64,000 nucleotides of DNA from Candidatus Poribacteria bacterium (GCA_003635265.1 PYIZ01000046.1:58584-122583); one strand, 5' to 3'; counted from the first letter of the stretch, positions 18,287 through 27,371 are shown. The notes: generated by a model not told the origin, from the sequence alone. Numbers and translations: made by a program.

Positions 18287-19699
18287 ATGGAAAGAAAGTA
18301 TCGTGTATCACGAATGGCGTATAATACCTCACGTTTCACGTTTCACGCATTATGTTATCTGTTTTTGAGTATTGCAGTGCCTACGCTAGCTCAAAATCAG
18401 GTGACGCTGACGTTGGAGAGCGGATCGAGACGGGTGTTAAAAAACAGTGAGAAAGTGCTTAAAGCGCAGAAAATTCTGGAGCGCGCCAAGGCGAATCTGC
18501 GAATTGCTCGCTCTGTTTACTCTCCACAGCTGGGAATTGCCGGGTTTTATGAGCGACGGAGCAATAACGACCTAGGTTTGGCTGAAAAGGATTACCTCTC
18601 TAGTGTTTCGCTCAGTCAACTCATTACCCAGTTTGGTAAGGTCCCGAAAGACATAGATCAGGCACAAGAAAGCGCACGCCTCTCCGAGATCGAACTTGAG
18701 CGTACGAAACAAGAGGTCATCTTTGCCCTCAGAAGACTCTGGCACAACATCACCCTGACAGATGAAGAGATTGAACAACGAAGCATTATCGAAGCAACAC
18801 TACAGGAAAAGCTCAAAGTAGCTAAAAGGAAGCATGCAGAAAAGCGAATCCCGATCCTCAGTGTACTGAACACGGAACTGGAATTGGCAGAACAGCAGTT
18901 GGCGCTCAACGAATTGAGGCGGCGGTCGGATATCGACAAGGCGGAATTGATTAGATTGACAGGATTGGGTGCGTTGACAGACGTCCATCTGTCTGGCAGT
19001 ATACCAGATGACGATCTAACGCTTGAACGTGCAGTTAAGTTGGGGTTGGAGAACCGATTGGCACTCAAAGAGCTTACCGGCGCAATAAACCGTCAGGAAC
19101 GGTTAGTTAAGGAGACATTCTGGCATCGAATTCCAGAGCTTGACGCCTCTCTTCGCTACCGGGACGCGCATCTGTTCCTAAACCAGCGAGATCGGACGTG
19201 GGATACGATGGCGGTGTACGATCCGAGGTTTATCAAACGAAAAAGGGATGACGCGATGCCTTTTGAAGAAGCCTACGAAGATGATCGGGATGGCTGGGAA
19301 ATGCGCCTGAACTTCAACTTTCCGCTTTTCGATGGCGGAGTGACGGAAGCGTATCGAGATGCCGAGCGTGCCGAGCTTTCCCGCCTCCAGCTAGAGCTTG
19401 TTGATTTACAGAAGCAGATCCGAGTTGAGGTACACCGCGCCTATCGAGAGGTGGCAAATACTAAAGAACAGATGGAGATTGAAGCCAAACGCGTGCAAAT
19501 CTTCGAGCAGCGGCTCCGAACAATTGAGCGGGTTCTGGACGAAGGACTGGACCTTCCAAGCTATCGCGGCTTGACATTCGACGATGCTTTTGAGGCACAA
19601 GCCCAGTTTACCGAGGCGCAACGGGTGTTTTATCGCACGCGTCGGGACTACGCAGACGCGAAAGAGCAACTGCGCGAAGCAATGGGCTGGATAGAATAA
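18287..19699 (+). CDS. TolC-family outer-membrane efflux protein
   Basis: A 470-residue protein. I chose ATG 18287 because GGAAGGA lies 8 nt before it; the frame is open from GTG 18254. A signal sequence (about 22-37, ending T-L-A-Q) precedes two long helical repeats typical of OEP/TolC proteins: A-K-x-N-L-x-x-A-x-S-x-Y-x-P-x-L near the start of the first repeat and N-F-x-F-P-L-F-D-G-G in the second, with Q/E/R-rich helices between. It would form a trimeric outer-membrane channel. Lying 39 nt after the NEW3 gene, it is probably the exit duct of the same system. No MFP/HlyD adaptor is visible nearby, which is unusual for a TolC partner. Confidence 0.88.
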   Translation: MERKYRVSRMAYNTSRFTFHALCYLFLSIAVPTLAQNQVTLTLESGSRRVLKNSEKVLKAQKILERAKANLRIARSVYSPQLGIAGFYERRSNNDLGLAEKDYLSSVSLSQLITQFGKVPKDIDQAQESARLSEIELERTKQEVIFALRRLWHNITLTDEEIEQRSIIEATLQEKLKVAKRKHAEKRIPILSVLNTELELAEQQLALNELRRRSDIDKAELIRLTGLGALTDVHLSGSIPDDDLTLERAVKLGLENRLALKELTGAINRQERLVKETFWHRIPELDASLRYRDAHLFLNQRDRTWDTMAVYDPRFIKRKRDDAMPFEEAYEDDRDGWEMRLNFNFPLFDGGVTEAYRDAERAELSRLQLELVDLQKQIRVEVHRAYREVANTKEQMEIEAKRVQIFEQRLRTIERVLDEGLDLPSYRGLTFDDAFEAQAQFTEAQRVFYRTRRDYADAKEQLREAMGWIE

Positions 19700-19706
19700 C
19701 CGAATC

Positions 19707-20687
19707 TCATGGAGTAACATCTGCAATCCCTAAAGTTAGATGCACAAGATCCGAACAGGTTTTCCACTCAATTTCATCCGCTAACGTTTCATTAATTCGC
19801 CGACCAACGACATCAAGCGCAGCTAAACCGGTTTCCAAACCGTTTGAAAACAGTGATTGCCAATGCGTCAGCAAAATGGGAAAACCACCGGCGTCTAAGA
19901 CTTCACGGATTTTGCCACCACGTCCATCTCCTGTGATGATAGAGTCCGCAATATGCTCAACGAACTCCCGATCAGATTGCGGCGAATCGATGGTCTGCCA
20001 CCAAAAATCGTTGACCGTCGAGGGAATTGACACCAACACTGTGTCTCCCTCCTGAAACGCAATCCACGGCTTAGATGATGGTTTGTCGTGCAGCGTGTGC
20101 AGAAAATACCACGAAATATGCCGACCATATACCGCCTCCTGTGCCGCGACAATCGCAGCGATATATTCATCTTCTACTTCACTTGCGAAGGTCCACGGCG
20201 ACGTTACACCCGTTGCATCAAACCCCGCAGCCTTCAGGTATTCCATCGCTTTTGTGAGGTAAGGTATCAGTGTGCTTCTGTCCTGCTTCTGCGACCACGG
20301 CGATTCACCTTCATCGAAATATCCACCCGCGCTCAGGTTCACAGCAAGATTGTGGGTGAGCATCTCCGGACAGAAATCGAACCGAGTGCTCAACCGGCGT
20401 TTCACCGTATCCAACCATTCGTGGGTGACCGCCGGATCGTGTCCCTCAATCCCCGATAGAATATCTCCACGCCCCGCCGGCACCGGTATAATCGAGAACT
20501 TGCCTGCCATACCATGCACCTCAACCACGTCGCAGAAACGATTCAAGAATTCATTCGGAATGGTGTCTAACAACAACCGTCTATCGCTGGTGTACGGACG
20601 GCTGCCATGCACCTCTTCCTTATGAAAACGATAAACATGGATCAGCGGACAACTATCATCAACTATGAGAGAAATTGGTATCGGCAT
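19707..20687 (-). CDS. Polysaccharide-deacetylase-like (NodB-fold) hypothetical protein
   Basis: A 326-residue soluble protein. ATG 20687 preferred over TTG 20693; it starts 7 nt after the Gfo/Idh stop. The N-terminus I-S-L-I-V-D-D-S-C-P has the beta-strand plus Asp-Asp of NodB-type deacetylases. P-V-P-A-G-R-G-D, H-E-W-L-D-T, G-F-D-A-T-G-V-T-S-P-W and L-L-T-H-W-Q-S resemble later elements of that TIM-like fold (second His, and the H near the end). Metal-binding HxxxH is not evident, so enzymatic activity is uncertain. Last gene of a three-gene operon with an HpaI aldolase and a Gfo/Idh oxidoreductase, implying a sugar or sugar-acid role. It ends 7 nt from the convergent TolC gene. Confidence 0.6.
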   Translation of the reverse strand: MPIPISLIVDDSCPLIHVYRFHKEEVHGSRPYTSDRRLLLDTIPNEFLNRFCDVVEVHGMAGKFSIIPVPAGRGDILSGIEGHDPAVTHEWLDTVKRRLSTRFDFCPEMLTHNLAVNLSAGGYFDEGESPWSQKQDRSTLIPYLTKAMEYLKAAGFDATGVTSPWTFASEVEDEYIAAIVAAQEAVYGRHISWYFLHTLHDKPSSKPWIAFQEGDTVLVSIPSTVNDFWWQTIDSPQSDREFVEHIADSIITGDGRGGKIREVLDAGGFPILLTHWQSLFSNGLETGLAALDVVGRRINETLADEIEWKTCSDLVHLTLGIADVTP

Positions 20688-20694
20688 AAGCAAG

Positions 20695-21678
20695 TTAAAG
20701 CGGTATCTCCACCTTCTGCGGACACCCGGTGTGAATAGACTCCGTAATCTTCTCTACTAACAATGTGGAAACGATACCGGGACGTGCCGGAACGTAAGAA
20801 TCGGTGTCGTTGCGGATAGCTTCCACCAACAACGGCATCCGTTCGATCGGTCCCGGTTTCAGGGTCTCATCGCCCCCAAAAGTGACCTTGCTGAAGTGCT
20901 CATACAAGACCGCGGACTGTTCACCATCGAAGAATTCAAAGAACCATTTAGAAATGACAGGGTTACTTCCTGCATCGCTCATCAGAAAGGTCGCCACCGA
21001 ATCATTCGCAAAACGGATCGTCGCTGCAGCTGTGTCCACCGTATCAGGGCTGTCTAACTCCCCGTCGGGATGGGTAATCTGTCCCCCTGTCGCGTAGACC
21101 TCCACCGGATCCGCACCGTGAATCCAACAGAGCAGATCTACCGCATGAACACCGACATCATAGAGCGGACCTCCGCCTTCTTCGGCGTGCCAACGCCACC
21201 GACTCAGATCCGCCGGTCCCATCATACACTGCCCATGGCTCACCTTTGGAGAGCGTATCCGTTTCTTAATCTCCCGCGCCGCCCCAGAGAAGCGGATAGA
21301 AAAGTTAATCATCAGTTTCCGGTCAGCGGCTTTCATCGCCTCATAGATCCGCAGACAATCCGCCGTTGTCATCGCCATCGGTTTCTCCAGATAGAGATGC
21401 TTCCCTGCGTTGAAGGCAGCAACCGCCAAGTCAGCGTGGGAACTGTGGGACGTGGCGATCGAGACGATGTCCACCGATGGATCGGAGAAAATCCGGTCCG
21501 GGTCAGTGGTGTAGTAATCGCCGCCGTACTGTTCATGAAAATTCTTTGCTGAATCGGATCGGACATCACAGAAACCGCGCACTTCAACGTCCGGCGTGTC
21601 CGACGCATACCGCGCGTGACCATTGCCGGCACCCCCGCACCCGATGAGTGCCCAACCGAACCTATCATTGGTCGCCAT
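20695..21678 (-). CDS. Gfo/Idh/MocA family NAD(P)-dependent oxidoreductase
   Basis: A 327-residue cytoplasmic dehydrogenase. N-terminal Rossmann motif A-L-I-G-C-G-G-A-G-N-G-H (12-23), the family E-K-P motif in YLEKPMAM (about 94-101), and G-G-G-P-L-Y-D-V-G-V-H-A-V-D (about 166-179) holding the conserved active-site D-x-x-x-H. Such enzymes oxidise or isomerise sugars and inositols; the substrate cannot be named. GGAGG lies 7 nt upstream inside the end of the aldolase gene, with only a 2-nt gap, so the genes are co-translated. Confidence 0.92.
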   Translation of the reverse strand: MATNDRFGWALIGCGGAGNGHARYASDTPDVEVRGFCDVRSDSAKNFHEQYGGDYYTTDPDRIFSDPSVDIVSIATSHSSHADLAVAAFNAGKHLYLEKPMAMTTADCLRIYEAMKAADRKLMINFSIRFSGAAREIKKRIRSPKVSHGQCMMGPADLSRWRWHAEEGGGPLYDVGVHAVDLLCWIHGADPVEVYATGGQITHPDGELDSPDTVDTAAATIRFANDSVATFLMSDAGSNPVISKWFFEFFDGEQSAVLYEHFSKVTFGGDETLKPGPIERMPLLVEAIRNDTDSYVPARPGIVSTLLVEKITESIHTGCPQKVEIPL

Positions 21679-21680
21679 CT

Positions 21681-22424
21681 TTATTCCTCCATCGCTTCTC
21701 TCAACTGTCGACTCGCTTCGGCAGCCAAGAAACCCATATCATTGCTCAAGTCAAAGAACACAAACCCCTGTTCCTTCCGTTTCAGAAGATCCTGGCCCGA
21801 ACTAACAGGAATACCGCACGGTTTGCCAACCCGGTTGCAAGCATCCAAAAAGTGCTGAATCGAATTCTCATGTTCGGAGCTGCCAGCCGCGACACCCATT
21901 TCAAGGGACAGGTCACCGGGTCCGAGGAAGCCGATATCAACGCCCTCGATTTCCATGATAGCTTGCGCATTCCCAATCCCTTCCCGATCCTCAATCTGTG
22001 GTATTACCACCACCTCATCGTCAATCCACGTCTTGTAATCGGGTCCCCATGTGCCCGCCCGACCAGATCCCGAAGACCGTTTCCCTCGTGGCGGATAGCG
22101 ACATGCCTGAGCGATTTGCGCGGCTTGCTCCGGGGTACTGACATGTGGGGGAACAATCCCGAATGCGCCAGCATCCAACACACGCCCGATGGTCTCCGGT
22201 GCATGGTCCCATACGCGGACAATTGGCGTAGCCCCACGCGACTCAATCGCTCGGAACATATTCGCAATCTCTGTGATTCCCACCGGCGAATGTTCCGCAT
22301 CAACAGCAAGCCAATCAAACCCGGCGGCTGCCATCACCTCCGCTGCCTGCGGCGAACCGAGATTCAGCCATGATCCAATCGATACCCCTCCATCTGACAA
22401 TTTCTCACGAATTCTACTTCTCAT
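21681..22424 (-). CDS. HpcH/HpaI family class II aldolase
   Basis: A 247-residue metal-dependent aldolase (2-keto-3-deoxy acid or related substrate, producing pyruvate plus aldehyde). Motifs: V-D-A-E-H-S-P (catalytic His), P-I-V-R-V (Arg), I-P-Q-I-E (metal Glu) and G-P-G-D-L-S (metal Asp), all as in HpaI. The frame extends to 22478, where ATG is followed by AAGGAGG inside the codons. I prefer ATG 22424 because it gives MRSRIREKLSDGG, the family start. First gene of the operon with the Gfo/Idh and deacetylase-like genes. Confidence 0.9.
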   Translation of the reverse strand: MRSRIREKLSDGGVSIGSWLNLGSPQAAEVMAAAGFDWLAVDAEHSPVGITEIANMFRAIESRGATPIVRVWDHAPETIGRVLDAGAFGIVPPHVSTPEQAAQIAQACRYPPRGKRSSGSGRAGTWGPDYKTWIDDEVVVIPQIEDREGIGNAQAIMEIEGVDIGFLGPGDLSLEMGVAAGSSEHENSIQHFLDACNRVGKPCGIPVSSGQDLLKRKEQGFVFFDLSNDMGFLAAEASRQLREAMEE

Positions 22425-22540
22425 TGATAATCGGCGGCAGCCCCCTTCTCTTGTTGAGGCACCGCACCTCCTTATCAAAAGATTAATCCAACGAAATCAA
22501 CACATGTCATCATATCAAAGTTTCACCACACCTGCAACGA

Positions 22541-22567
22541 AAAACCAATGAACCAATGAACCAAAAC
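22541..22567. repeat. Period-8 low-complexity repeat (AACCAATG)
   Basis: AACCAATG repeated with period 8. Similar strings occur at 23432-23470 and 24819-24848, flanking the TauE-like and amidohydrolase genes. See findings. Confidence 0.6.
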
Positions 22568-22571
22568 ATCA

Positions 22572-23306
22572 TCAGCGGAATAGCAAGCACCCTAAAATGA
22601 GCAATCCCACATTGACATACCCATCAAACTGCCCTTCGGGTATAAATCTGTGTAATTTGCCACCGAGAAATATCCCCACCAAAACCAGCGGCAAAGAAGT
22701 CCCATAAAGCCTCAACACATCCGCCGTCCATAGACCCGCTAACCCATGACTCGCCAAAATCAGAAGACCTGTAAGCACAAAGTAGCCCTGCAATGTGGAC
22801 CGGAAACGATCCGGAGCCCAATCACGAAGTGTCGCATAGATCGTAATCACTACCCCGCTGGTGTTGTAAGCCGCACCGAAAACGCCAGCAACGAATCCAA
22901 ATAGATAGATAAGCACGGATCCACCACCCACGCGGCTTAAATCTATCATCTTTAGATAACGGTTTGTCAAATTGAAAAGGCTAAACAAGATAACCAATAT
23001 TCCCAGAAATATTTTCATCTGCCCTTCGGGAACACCTTTTAACAGAAAAAGTCCCACAGGTATACCAAAACATGACGATAGAACCAACCGCCAAACAATA
23101 CTCAGATCCACGACATGCCAATTCCGTAATAGGATAACGACTGCAATCGTCATTAAGACAAACGCAACCAACGGCGTAGCGGTCTTTAGCTCGACAACCA
23201 TCGCTAACAGTGGCATAGCGATTAACGCCTGACCAAAACCGAGGGTCGAATGTATAAAAGTCGAAACAAACAGAATGGCAAATATCAAAAGATATGAATG
23301 ATTCAT
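22572..23306 (-). CDS. TauE/SafE-family (DUF81) membrane permease
   Basis: A 244-residue inner-membrane protein. ATG 23306 gives MNHSYLLIFAILF, so the first TM begins at once; the frame is open to 23357. About eight hydrophobic helices, with the duplicated family pattern: T-L-G-F-G-Q-A-L-I-A-M-P-L-L near residue 25-38 and G-A-A-Y-N-T-S-G near 150. Members export sulfite, sulfoacetate or other organic anions. No sulfur genes are adjacent, so the substrate is open. Divergent from the amidohydrolase gene. Confidence 0.88.
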   Translation of the reverse strand: MNHSYLLIFAILFVSTFIHSTLGFGQALIAMPLLAMVVELKTATPLVAFVLMTIAVVILLRNWHVVDLSIVWRLVLSSCFGIPVGLFLLKGVPEGQMKIFLGILVILFSLFNLTNRYLKMIDLSRVGGGSVLIYLFGFVAGVFGAAYNTSGVVITIYATLRDWAPDRFRSTLQGYFVLTGLLILASHGLAGLWTADVLRLYGTSLPLVLVGIFLGGKLHRFIPEGQFDGYVNVGLLILGCLLFR

Positions 23307-23431
23307 ACGCAACCACACTTCGCGTTTTATGCTATTTATCAGGCTGATAGCCAGCAATTTGAATTCTTGCTATACTCGCTTGAATTTACAATACCTTTGT
23401 GCCAAAATAGAAAATGTATAGCGTTCGTCAA

Positions 23432-23470
23432 TCCAATAAACCAATGAACTAATGCACTAATGAACCAATA
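23432..23470. repeat. Period-8 low-complexity repeat before the amidohydrolase
   Basis: Copies of (A/T)A(A/C)C(A/T)AATG-like units run into the ribosome-binding site AAGGAGG of the next gene. Related to 22541-22567 and 24819-24848. Confidence 0.6.
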
Positions 23471-23484
23471 AGGAGGCTCCCTCA

Positions 23485-24750
23485 ATGGATACCCTTTCCA
23501 CACAGTTGTTTGATGAAATCTCTAAAATTCCGTGTATTAATTCCCACTCCCACATCAGCCCTGAGATAGACCGAATCGCAGAAGCACCCGATGCGCTCGC
23601 CTTCTTCAAACATGCCTACCCTGCCTCCGATTTAGTCTCAGCGGGGATGTCTCCCGATCAGATGAAAGCAGCCTTGGAACCGGGACTGCCGCTCCCAGAA
23701 CGTTGGAAGCTTTTCGAGCCGTATTTCCGATATACCCGTCTGACTGGATTTTCGCAGTGCATCATTGAAGGCTTCCGAGATCTACTCGGATTCCCGGATT
23801 TGACTGCCGAGACCGTTGAACCTATCTCAAATGCTCTCCGTGAGCACAGCAAGCCGGGGTTCTATCATGACGTGCTGCAACGCCGATCGAATATCGCGCT
23901 CTCAGTGGTCAATATGGAAGACCTCATCGAAGTGGATCGAACCCTATTCCTGCCACTCCCACGCTTGAATCGCTTCAGTATGCTTCACTCCGCTGACCAA
24001 GTTCAAGCCATCGAAAAGGACTACGACGTTTCCATCACGAACCTCGCCCAACACGTCGAAGTCATCCGGCAGGTATGTCGGGATTGGAAGCGGGCAACAG
24101 TCGCAGGGGTGAAGATGTCGCAGTCCTACCATCGCAGCATGGATTTTACGGCACGTCGAAAGGAGGATGCTGCAAGAATCTTTGATGGGCTGATGCGAGG
24201 AGAGTACGCCGGACTGGATTCAGAAGAAGGGGTTCTTTTGGAAGACTACCTCGTCTTCGAGTGCTGTCGCGCCGCCTCCGACGCTGATCTGACTGTCCAA
24301 TTCCACCAAGGCATACGGGCAGGAAATTACGGAAGTATGGAAGGGTGTACGCCCGCACCGCTCACGGAACTGTTTCAGACCTTCCGAGACGCACGTTTCG
24401 ATCTCTCTCACGCCGGTTACCCTTACCTTCGAGAAGGTGCCGTGCTCGGCAAGGCGTTCAGCAATGTCTACCTGAACATGTCTTGGATCCATATCATCTC
24501 GCCAATCGGTTCACGGCTTGATTTGAGAGAGTGGCTTCAGATGGTACCCTATAACAAAATCATCGCTTTCGGTGATGACCTCCAGCACGTCGAAGCCGTC
24601 TATGGACATCTCAAGATAGCACGTCAAAATTTCGCGATTGTGCTCGCTGAAATGATACAGGAAGGATTGATTTCAGAATCCATCGCACTTGAGGTCGCGC
24701 AAGCTGCCTTCCACGACAATCCAGCAAAAGTCTACGGAGTAAGTAAGTAG
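23485..24750 (+). CDS. Amidohydrolase-superfamily protein (uronate-isomerase-like TIM barrel)
   Basis: A 421-residue protein with AAGGAGG before the ATG. I-N-S-H-S-H-I (18-24) is the metal-binding HxH of the superfamily at the first barrel strand. V-K-M-S-Q-S-Y (about 212) stands where the carboxylated-Lys strand would be. V-Q-F-H-Q-G (about 272) and L-S-H-A-G-Y (about 311) supply further His, and A-F-G-D-D-L (about 352) the terminal Asp. The wide HxH spacing and length recall glucuronate isomerase relatives and amidohydrolase-2 proteins. The substrate is unknown; the setting suggests sugar-acid or lactone metabolism. Confidence 0.8.
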   Translation: MDTLSTQLFDEISKIPCINSHSHISPEIDRIAEAPDALAFFKHAYPASDLVSAGMSPDQMKAALEPGLPLPERWKLFEPYFRYTRLTGFSQCIIEGFRDLLGFPDLTAETVEPISNALREHSKPGFYHDVLQRRSNIALSVVNMEDLIEVDRTLFLPLPRLNRFSMLHSADQVQAIEKDYDVSITNLAQHVEVIRQVCRDWKRATVAGVKMSQSYHRSMDFTARRKEDAARIFDGLMRGEYAGLDSEEGVLLEDYLVFECCRAASDADLTVQFHQGIRAGNYGSMEGCTPAPLTELFQTFRDARFDLSHAGYPYLREGAVLGKAFSNVYLNMSWIHIISPIGSRLDLREWLQMVPYNKIIAFGDDLQHVEAVYGHLKIARQNFAIVLAEMIQEGLISESIALEVAQAAFHDNPAKVYGVSK

Positions 24751-24775
24751 AACAATCTATATCGTTTTTTCGTAG

Positions 24776-24794
24776 GGGCGGGGTTTCCCCGCCC
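24776..24794. repeat. REP-like hairpin with GTAG foot
   Basis: GTAG at 24772-24775 is followed by an 8-bp perfect stem GGGCGGGG/CCCCGCCC with a TTT loop. Same family as the 12950-13136 cluster. It lies 25 nt after the amidohydrolase stop and could also attenuate transcription. Confidence 0.75.
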
Positions 24795-24818
24795 ATCAAC
24801 GTATCGGATCCGTCAGTT

Positions 24819-24848
24819 TAATGAACCAATGAACTCATGTACTAATTC
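24819..24848. repeat. Period-8 low-complexity repeat
   Basis: TGAACCAA and TGAACTCA-type units, third locus of the family also seen at 22541 and 23432. Confidence 0.55.
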
Positions 24849-24851
24849 GCG

Positions 24852-25322
24852 TCACTTGGGCAACCGCCGTACCCACAGGTAGAGCGCAAGGTTCATCCCA
24901 CCAATAAAGCCGTAGATATACGATTGAATCCCCACCAACATATGATGTGAATGCCTCAAAGACAGCCCAGCCACAATCGGAATACCCAGCGCAAGGATGA
25001 CGAAAATGGTTGTCCCAGTGGCACCCTTCGCCTCCCAAAATGTAATTTCGCGTTTCAGCACACGCAGATAATCGCGCGCCCACATCCGCGATATCCATCT
25101 ACCTTGAATGTATCCGAGAATAATCCCCAGACCAAAACCAACGCCGCACCATCGCGCATCTACGGCTTCAGCTATTGCCATAGCCGTCGTCCATGTAAGC
25201 TGTCCTACCAACGAAGTTACCATGAAAGCAATCAAGATGAAGGGCTTCATATAGAACGGCAGCAAGCGGCGATGTAGTTTGTCAAGTCGCTGTTTTTCTG
25301 TTTTTCTGAGGGGAATATTCAC
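24852..25322 (-). CDS. Small four-helix membrane protein, unknown function
   Basis: About 156 residues if started at GTG 25322; the open frame reaches 25484, but that would overlap hisC and its first 54 codons look non-coding. Four hydrophobic helices (about 25-49, 57-75, 103-122, 130-150), with a basic N-terminal segment K-T-E-K-Q-R-L-D-K-L-H-R-R and a charged helix R-D-Y-L-R-V-L-K-R-E between helices 2 and 3. I do not recognise a family. It lies downstream of hisC on the same strand. Confidence 0.55.
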   Translation of the reverse strand: MNIPLRKTEKQRLDKLHRRLLPFYMKPFILIAFMVTSLVGQLTWTTAMAIAEAVDARWCGVGFGLGIILGYIQGRWISRMWARDYLRVLKREITFWEAKGATGTTIFVILALGIPIVAGLSLRHSHHMLVGIQSYIYGFIGGMNLALYLWVRRLPK

Positions 25323-25452
25323 TGGATTTCTTTCTAGGAGGGAGTGCAAAACGCAATAATCCAAGTCGCCCGCCGCCTCTCTAAAGATATTTTGTGGAAG
25401 ACGCCCATACAAACGCTCGATCACCGTGTTACAGATGACAATATAGATGAAG

Positions 25453-26508
25453 TTACGCTTGCAATCCCTCAAGGAACAGATCATTATCTTCCGGTGTGCC
25501 GATTGTTATCCGCAAACAGTTCTGCAGCGGTCCCGGACGATCAAGGTTGCGGACAAGCACACCGTGGTCGAGCAAACGCTGAAACACCTCATGGCACGAT
25601 TGATCTGTCCGAAAGAGGACGAAGTTCGCATCTGTTGGGAATGGGTGGATGCCATCTATGGCTTCCAGCGCGTTGAAAACCCGTTTTCGCTCACTCCGAA
25701 TCAGTTTCAAGTGTCGAGCCAATCGGTCAGGACGTTTGAGCAAGAGCGTTGCGGCAATCTGTGAGAAGCGGTTGAGATTATAAGGAAGGCGAACCTTGTT
25801 AAGTTCATCGACGATCTCTGGGTGTGCAACGACGTAGCCGACCCGCAATCCCGCAAGTCCGTACGCTTTAGAGAAGGTGCGCGTGATGACAAGATTGGGA
25901 TACTGCTCCCGTTCCTCCATAAGGGAATGACCGGAAAACTCGTAATACGCCTCATCAAGGAGCACAAGCGTATCAGGACGGGAAAGCATCTCGCGAATTA
26001 CATCAGCTGAGAAATTAGTGCCTGTCGGATTGTTCGGGTATGATAGGAATACAAGGTTAAGCGCGTGAGCATCAAGATGAGCGTTCCACGCTTCCGGATC
26101 TAAATCAAATCCGTTATCAAGCGGCAATCCAATCGCTTCAAGCCGCGCAACCTGTGCGAGAATCCCAAACATCGAAAACGTCGGAGTTGGAAAGGAGACA
26201 CACGCCTCCGGTCTTCCAAACGCCAACATAAAATTACCGATTAACTCATCAGATCCATTGCCAACGACAATTTCCGTTTTATCAACCCCCAACTGTTCGC
26301 AAAGTTTTGTTCGCAGCAGGTCTGAACTCGGGTCTGGGTAGCGGTTAAATTTGAGTTGAGCGAGGGCATCGGTCAATTCCTGTCGAATCTCCGGCGGTAG
26401 GTCAAAAGGAGATTCGTTCGCATCTGCCTTAACGCGGTGAGGTGGTTGAGCAACATGATAAGGGGTGAGCTCCGCGAGATCGTCTCGCAAAAAGGGGCGA
26501 AGGTTCAT
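25453..26508 (-). CDS. hisC: Histidinol-phosphate aminotransferase
   Basis: A 351-residue fold-type I PLP enzyme converting imidazole-acetol phosphate and glutamate to histidinol phosphate. The N-terminal N-E-S-P-F-D-L-P is the HisC hallmark. G-N-G-S-D-E-L-I (about 82) and Y-P-N-N-P-T-G (about 157) are PLP-phosphate and substrate motifs. The Schiff-base Lys lies in T-F-S-K-A-Y-G-L-A-G-L-R-V-G-Y (about 213-227). C-terminal R-I-T-I-G carries the carboxylate-binding Arg. No other his genes are nearby. Paralogues acting on other amino acids (Phe/Tyr) cannot be excluded from sequence alone. Confidence 0.9.
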   Translation of the reverse strand: MNLRPFLRDDLAELTPYHVAQPPHRVKADANESPFDLPPEIRQELTDALAQLKFNRYPDPSSDLLRTKLCEQLGVDKTEIVVGNGSDELIGNFMLAFGRPEACVSFPTPTFSMFGILAQVARLEAIGLPLDNGFDLDPEAWNAHLDAHALNLVFLSYPNNPTGTNFSADVIREMLSRPDTLVLLDEAYYEFSGHSLMEEREQYPNLVITRTFSKAYGLAGLRVGYVVAHPEIVDELNKVRLPYNLNRFSQIAATLLLKRPDRLARHLKLIRSERKRVFNALEAIDGIHPFPTDANFVLFRTDQSCHEVFQRLLDHGVLVRNLDRPGPLQNCLRITIGTPEDNDLFLEGLQA

Positions 26509-26558
26509 TGATTAAGGTCCTTTTCTAATCAAAATTCAATGATGATCCAGATGACAAA

Positions 26559-27338
26559 TCAAGAAAGTCTTGATGCGTAATCGACAGCATTTTGAAAAAT
26601 TGCTAGTCCATCTCCTTCTTCAGGCAAGTCCTCCCGTGTCCAGCGGGGATGGTTGAGCCGTGTCAAGAATCGTTCCGGGTGTGGCATCATACCGAAAATC
26701 CTGCCCGTCGGATCACAGATTCCAGCGATGTGATGATCGGAGCCATTCGGATTATCGGGATATTCCGGGGCACCGCCGTTGGTTGAAACGTAGCGAAAGA
26801 CCACCTGTCCGCTGGCTTCAATCTGATCGAGTATCGGTTGCGGTGCGGTGAACCGTCCTTCTGCATGGGCAACGGGCAAATAAACGCGAGGCTTCAAGCC
26901 CTGTGTGAAAATACAATTGCTTTCTTGAGTCTCCAACTGAATCCAACGGCACTCAAACTTTGCAGAGGTGTTCATAGCGAGGGTTGTCTGTTGCGCGTCC
27001 TGTGAATTGAGGCGTGGGAGCAAACCTGCGCGTACAAGTACCTGAAACCCGTTGCAGATGCCAATCATCAGCCGTCCTGATTCGACATAAGCGGTAAGCG
27101 AATCGGCAAGTTTGTATCGCATCTCGTTTGCTAGCAAGATACCGGCGGCAACATCGTCGCCGTAAGAGAAACCGCCCGGAATCGCCATAATCTGATAATC
27201 CATCAGGTCAACCTCACCAGCAATCAGTTGGTTGACGTGAATCAGCGATGTCTCTCCGCCCACAAGTTGAAAGGCGTGATCTGTTTCGTAGTCGCAGTTC
27301 GTGCCTGCGGTGCGAAGGATAAGGACCTTCGGTTTCAT
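26559..27338 (-). CDS. purQ: Phosphoribosylformylglycinamidine synthase, glutaminase subunit
   Basis: A 259-residue class I glutamine amidotransferase supplying ammonia to PurL in purine synthesis. G-G-F-S-Y-G-D-D (oxyanion region), nucleophile Cys in G-I-C-N-G-F-Q-V-L (about 94-102), and the His-Glu pair in M-M-P-H-P-E-R (about 226-232). About 30 residues longer than typical PurQ, with an insert between about 110 and 170. It is followed by hisC and preceded by purL, 33 nt away on the same strand, so purL-purQ form an operon. Confidence 0.95.
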   Translation of the reverse strand: MKPKVLILRTAGTNCDYETDHAFQLVGGETSLIHVNQLIAGEVDLMDYQIMAIPGGFSYGDDVAAGILLANEMRYKLADSLTAYVESGRLMIGICNGFQVLVRAGLLPRLNSQDAQQTTLAMNTSAKFECRWIQLETQESNCIFTQGLKPRVYLPVAHAEGRFTAPQPILDQIEASGQVVFRYVSTNGGAPEYPDNPNGSDHHIAGICDPTGRIFGMMPHPERFLTRLNHPRWTREDLPEEGDGLAIFQNAVDYASRLS

Positions 27339-27371
27339 CTCAATTCTCTCCTATACTAAAATCAAGGGATT

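Noticed and set aside
25323..25484. N-terminal extension of the small membrane protein
   Set aside because: It overlaps hisC, lacks a start signal and has no hydrophobic or family pattern.
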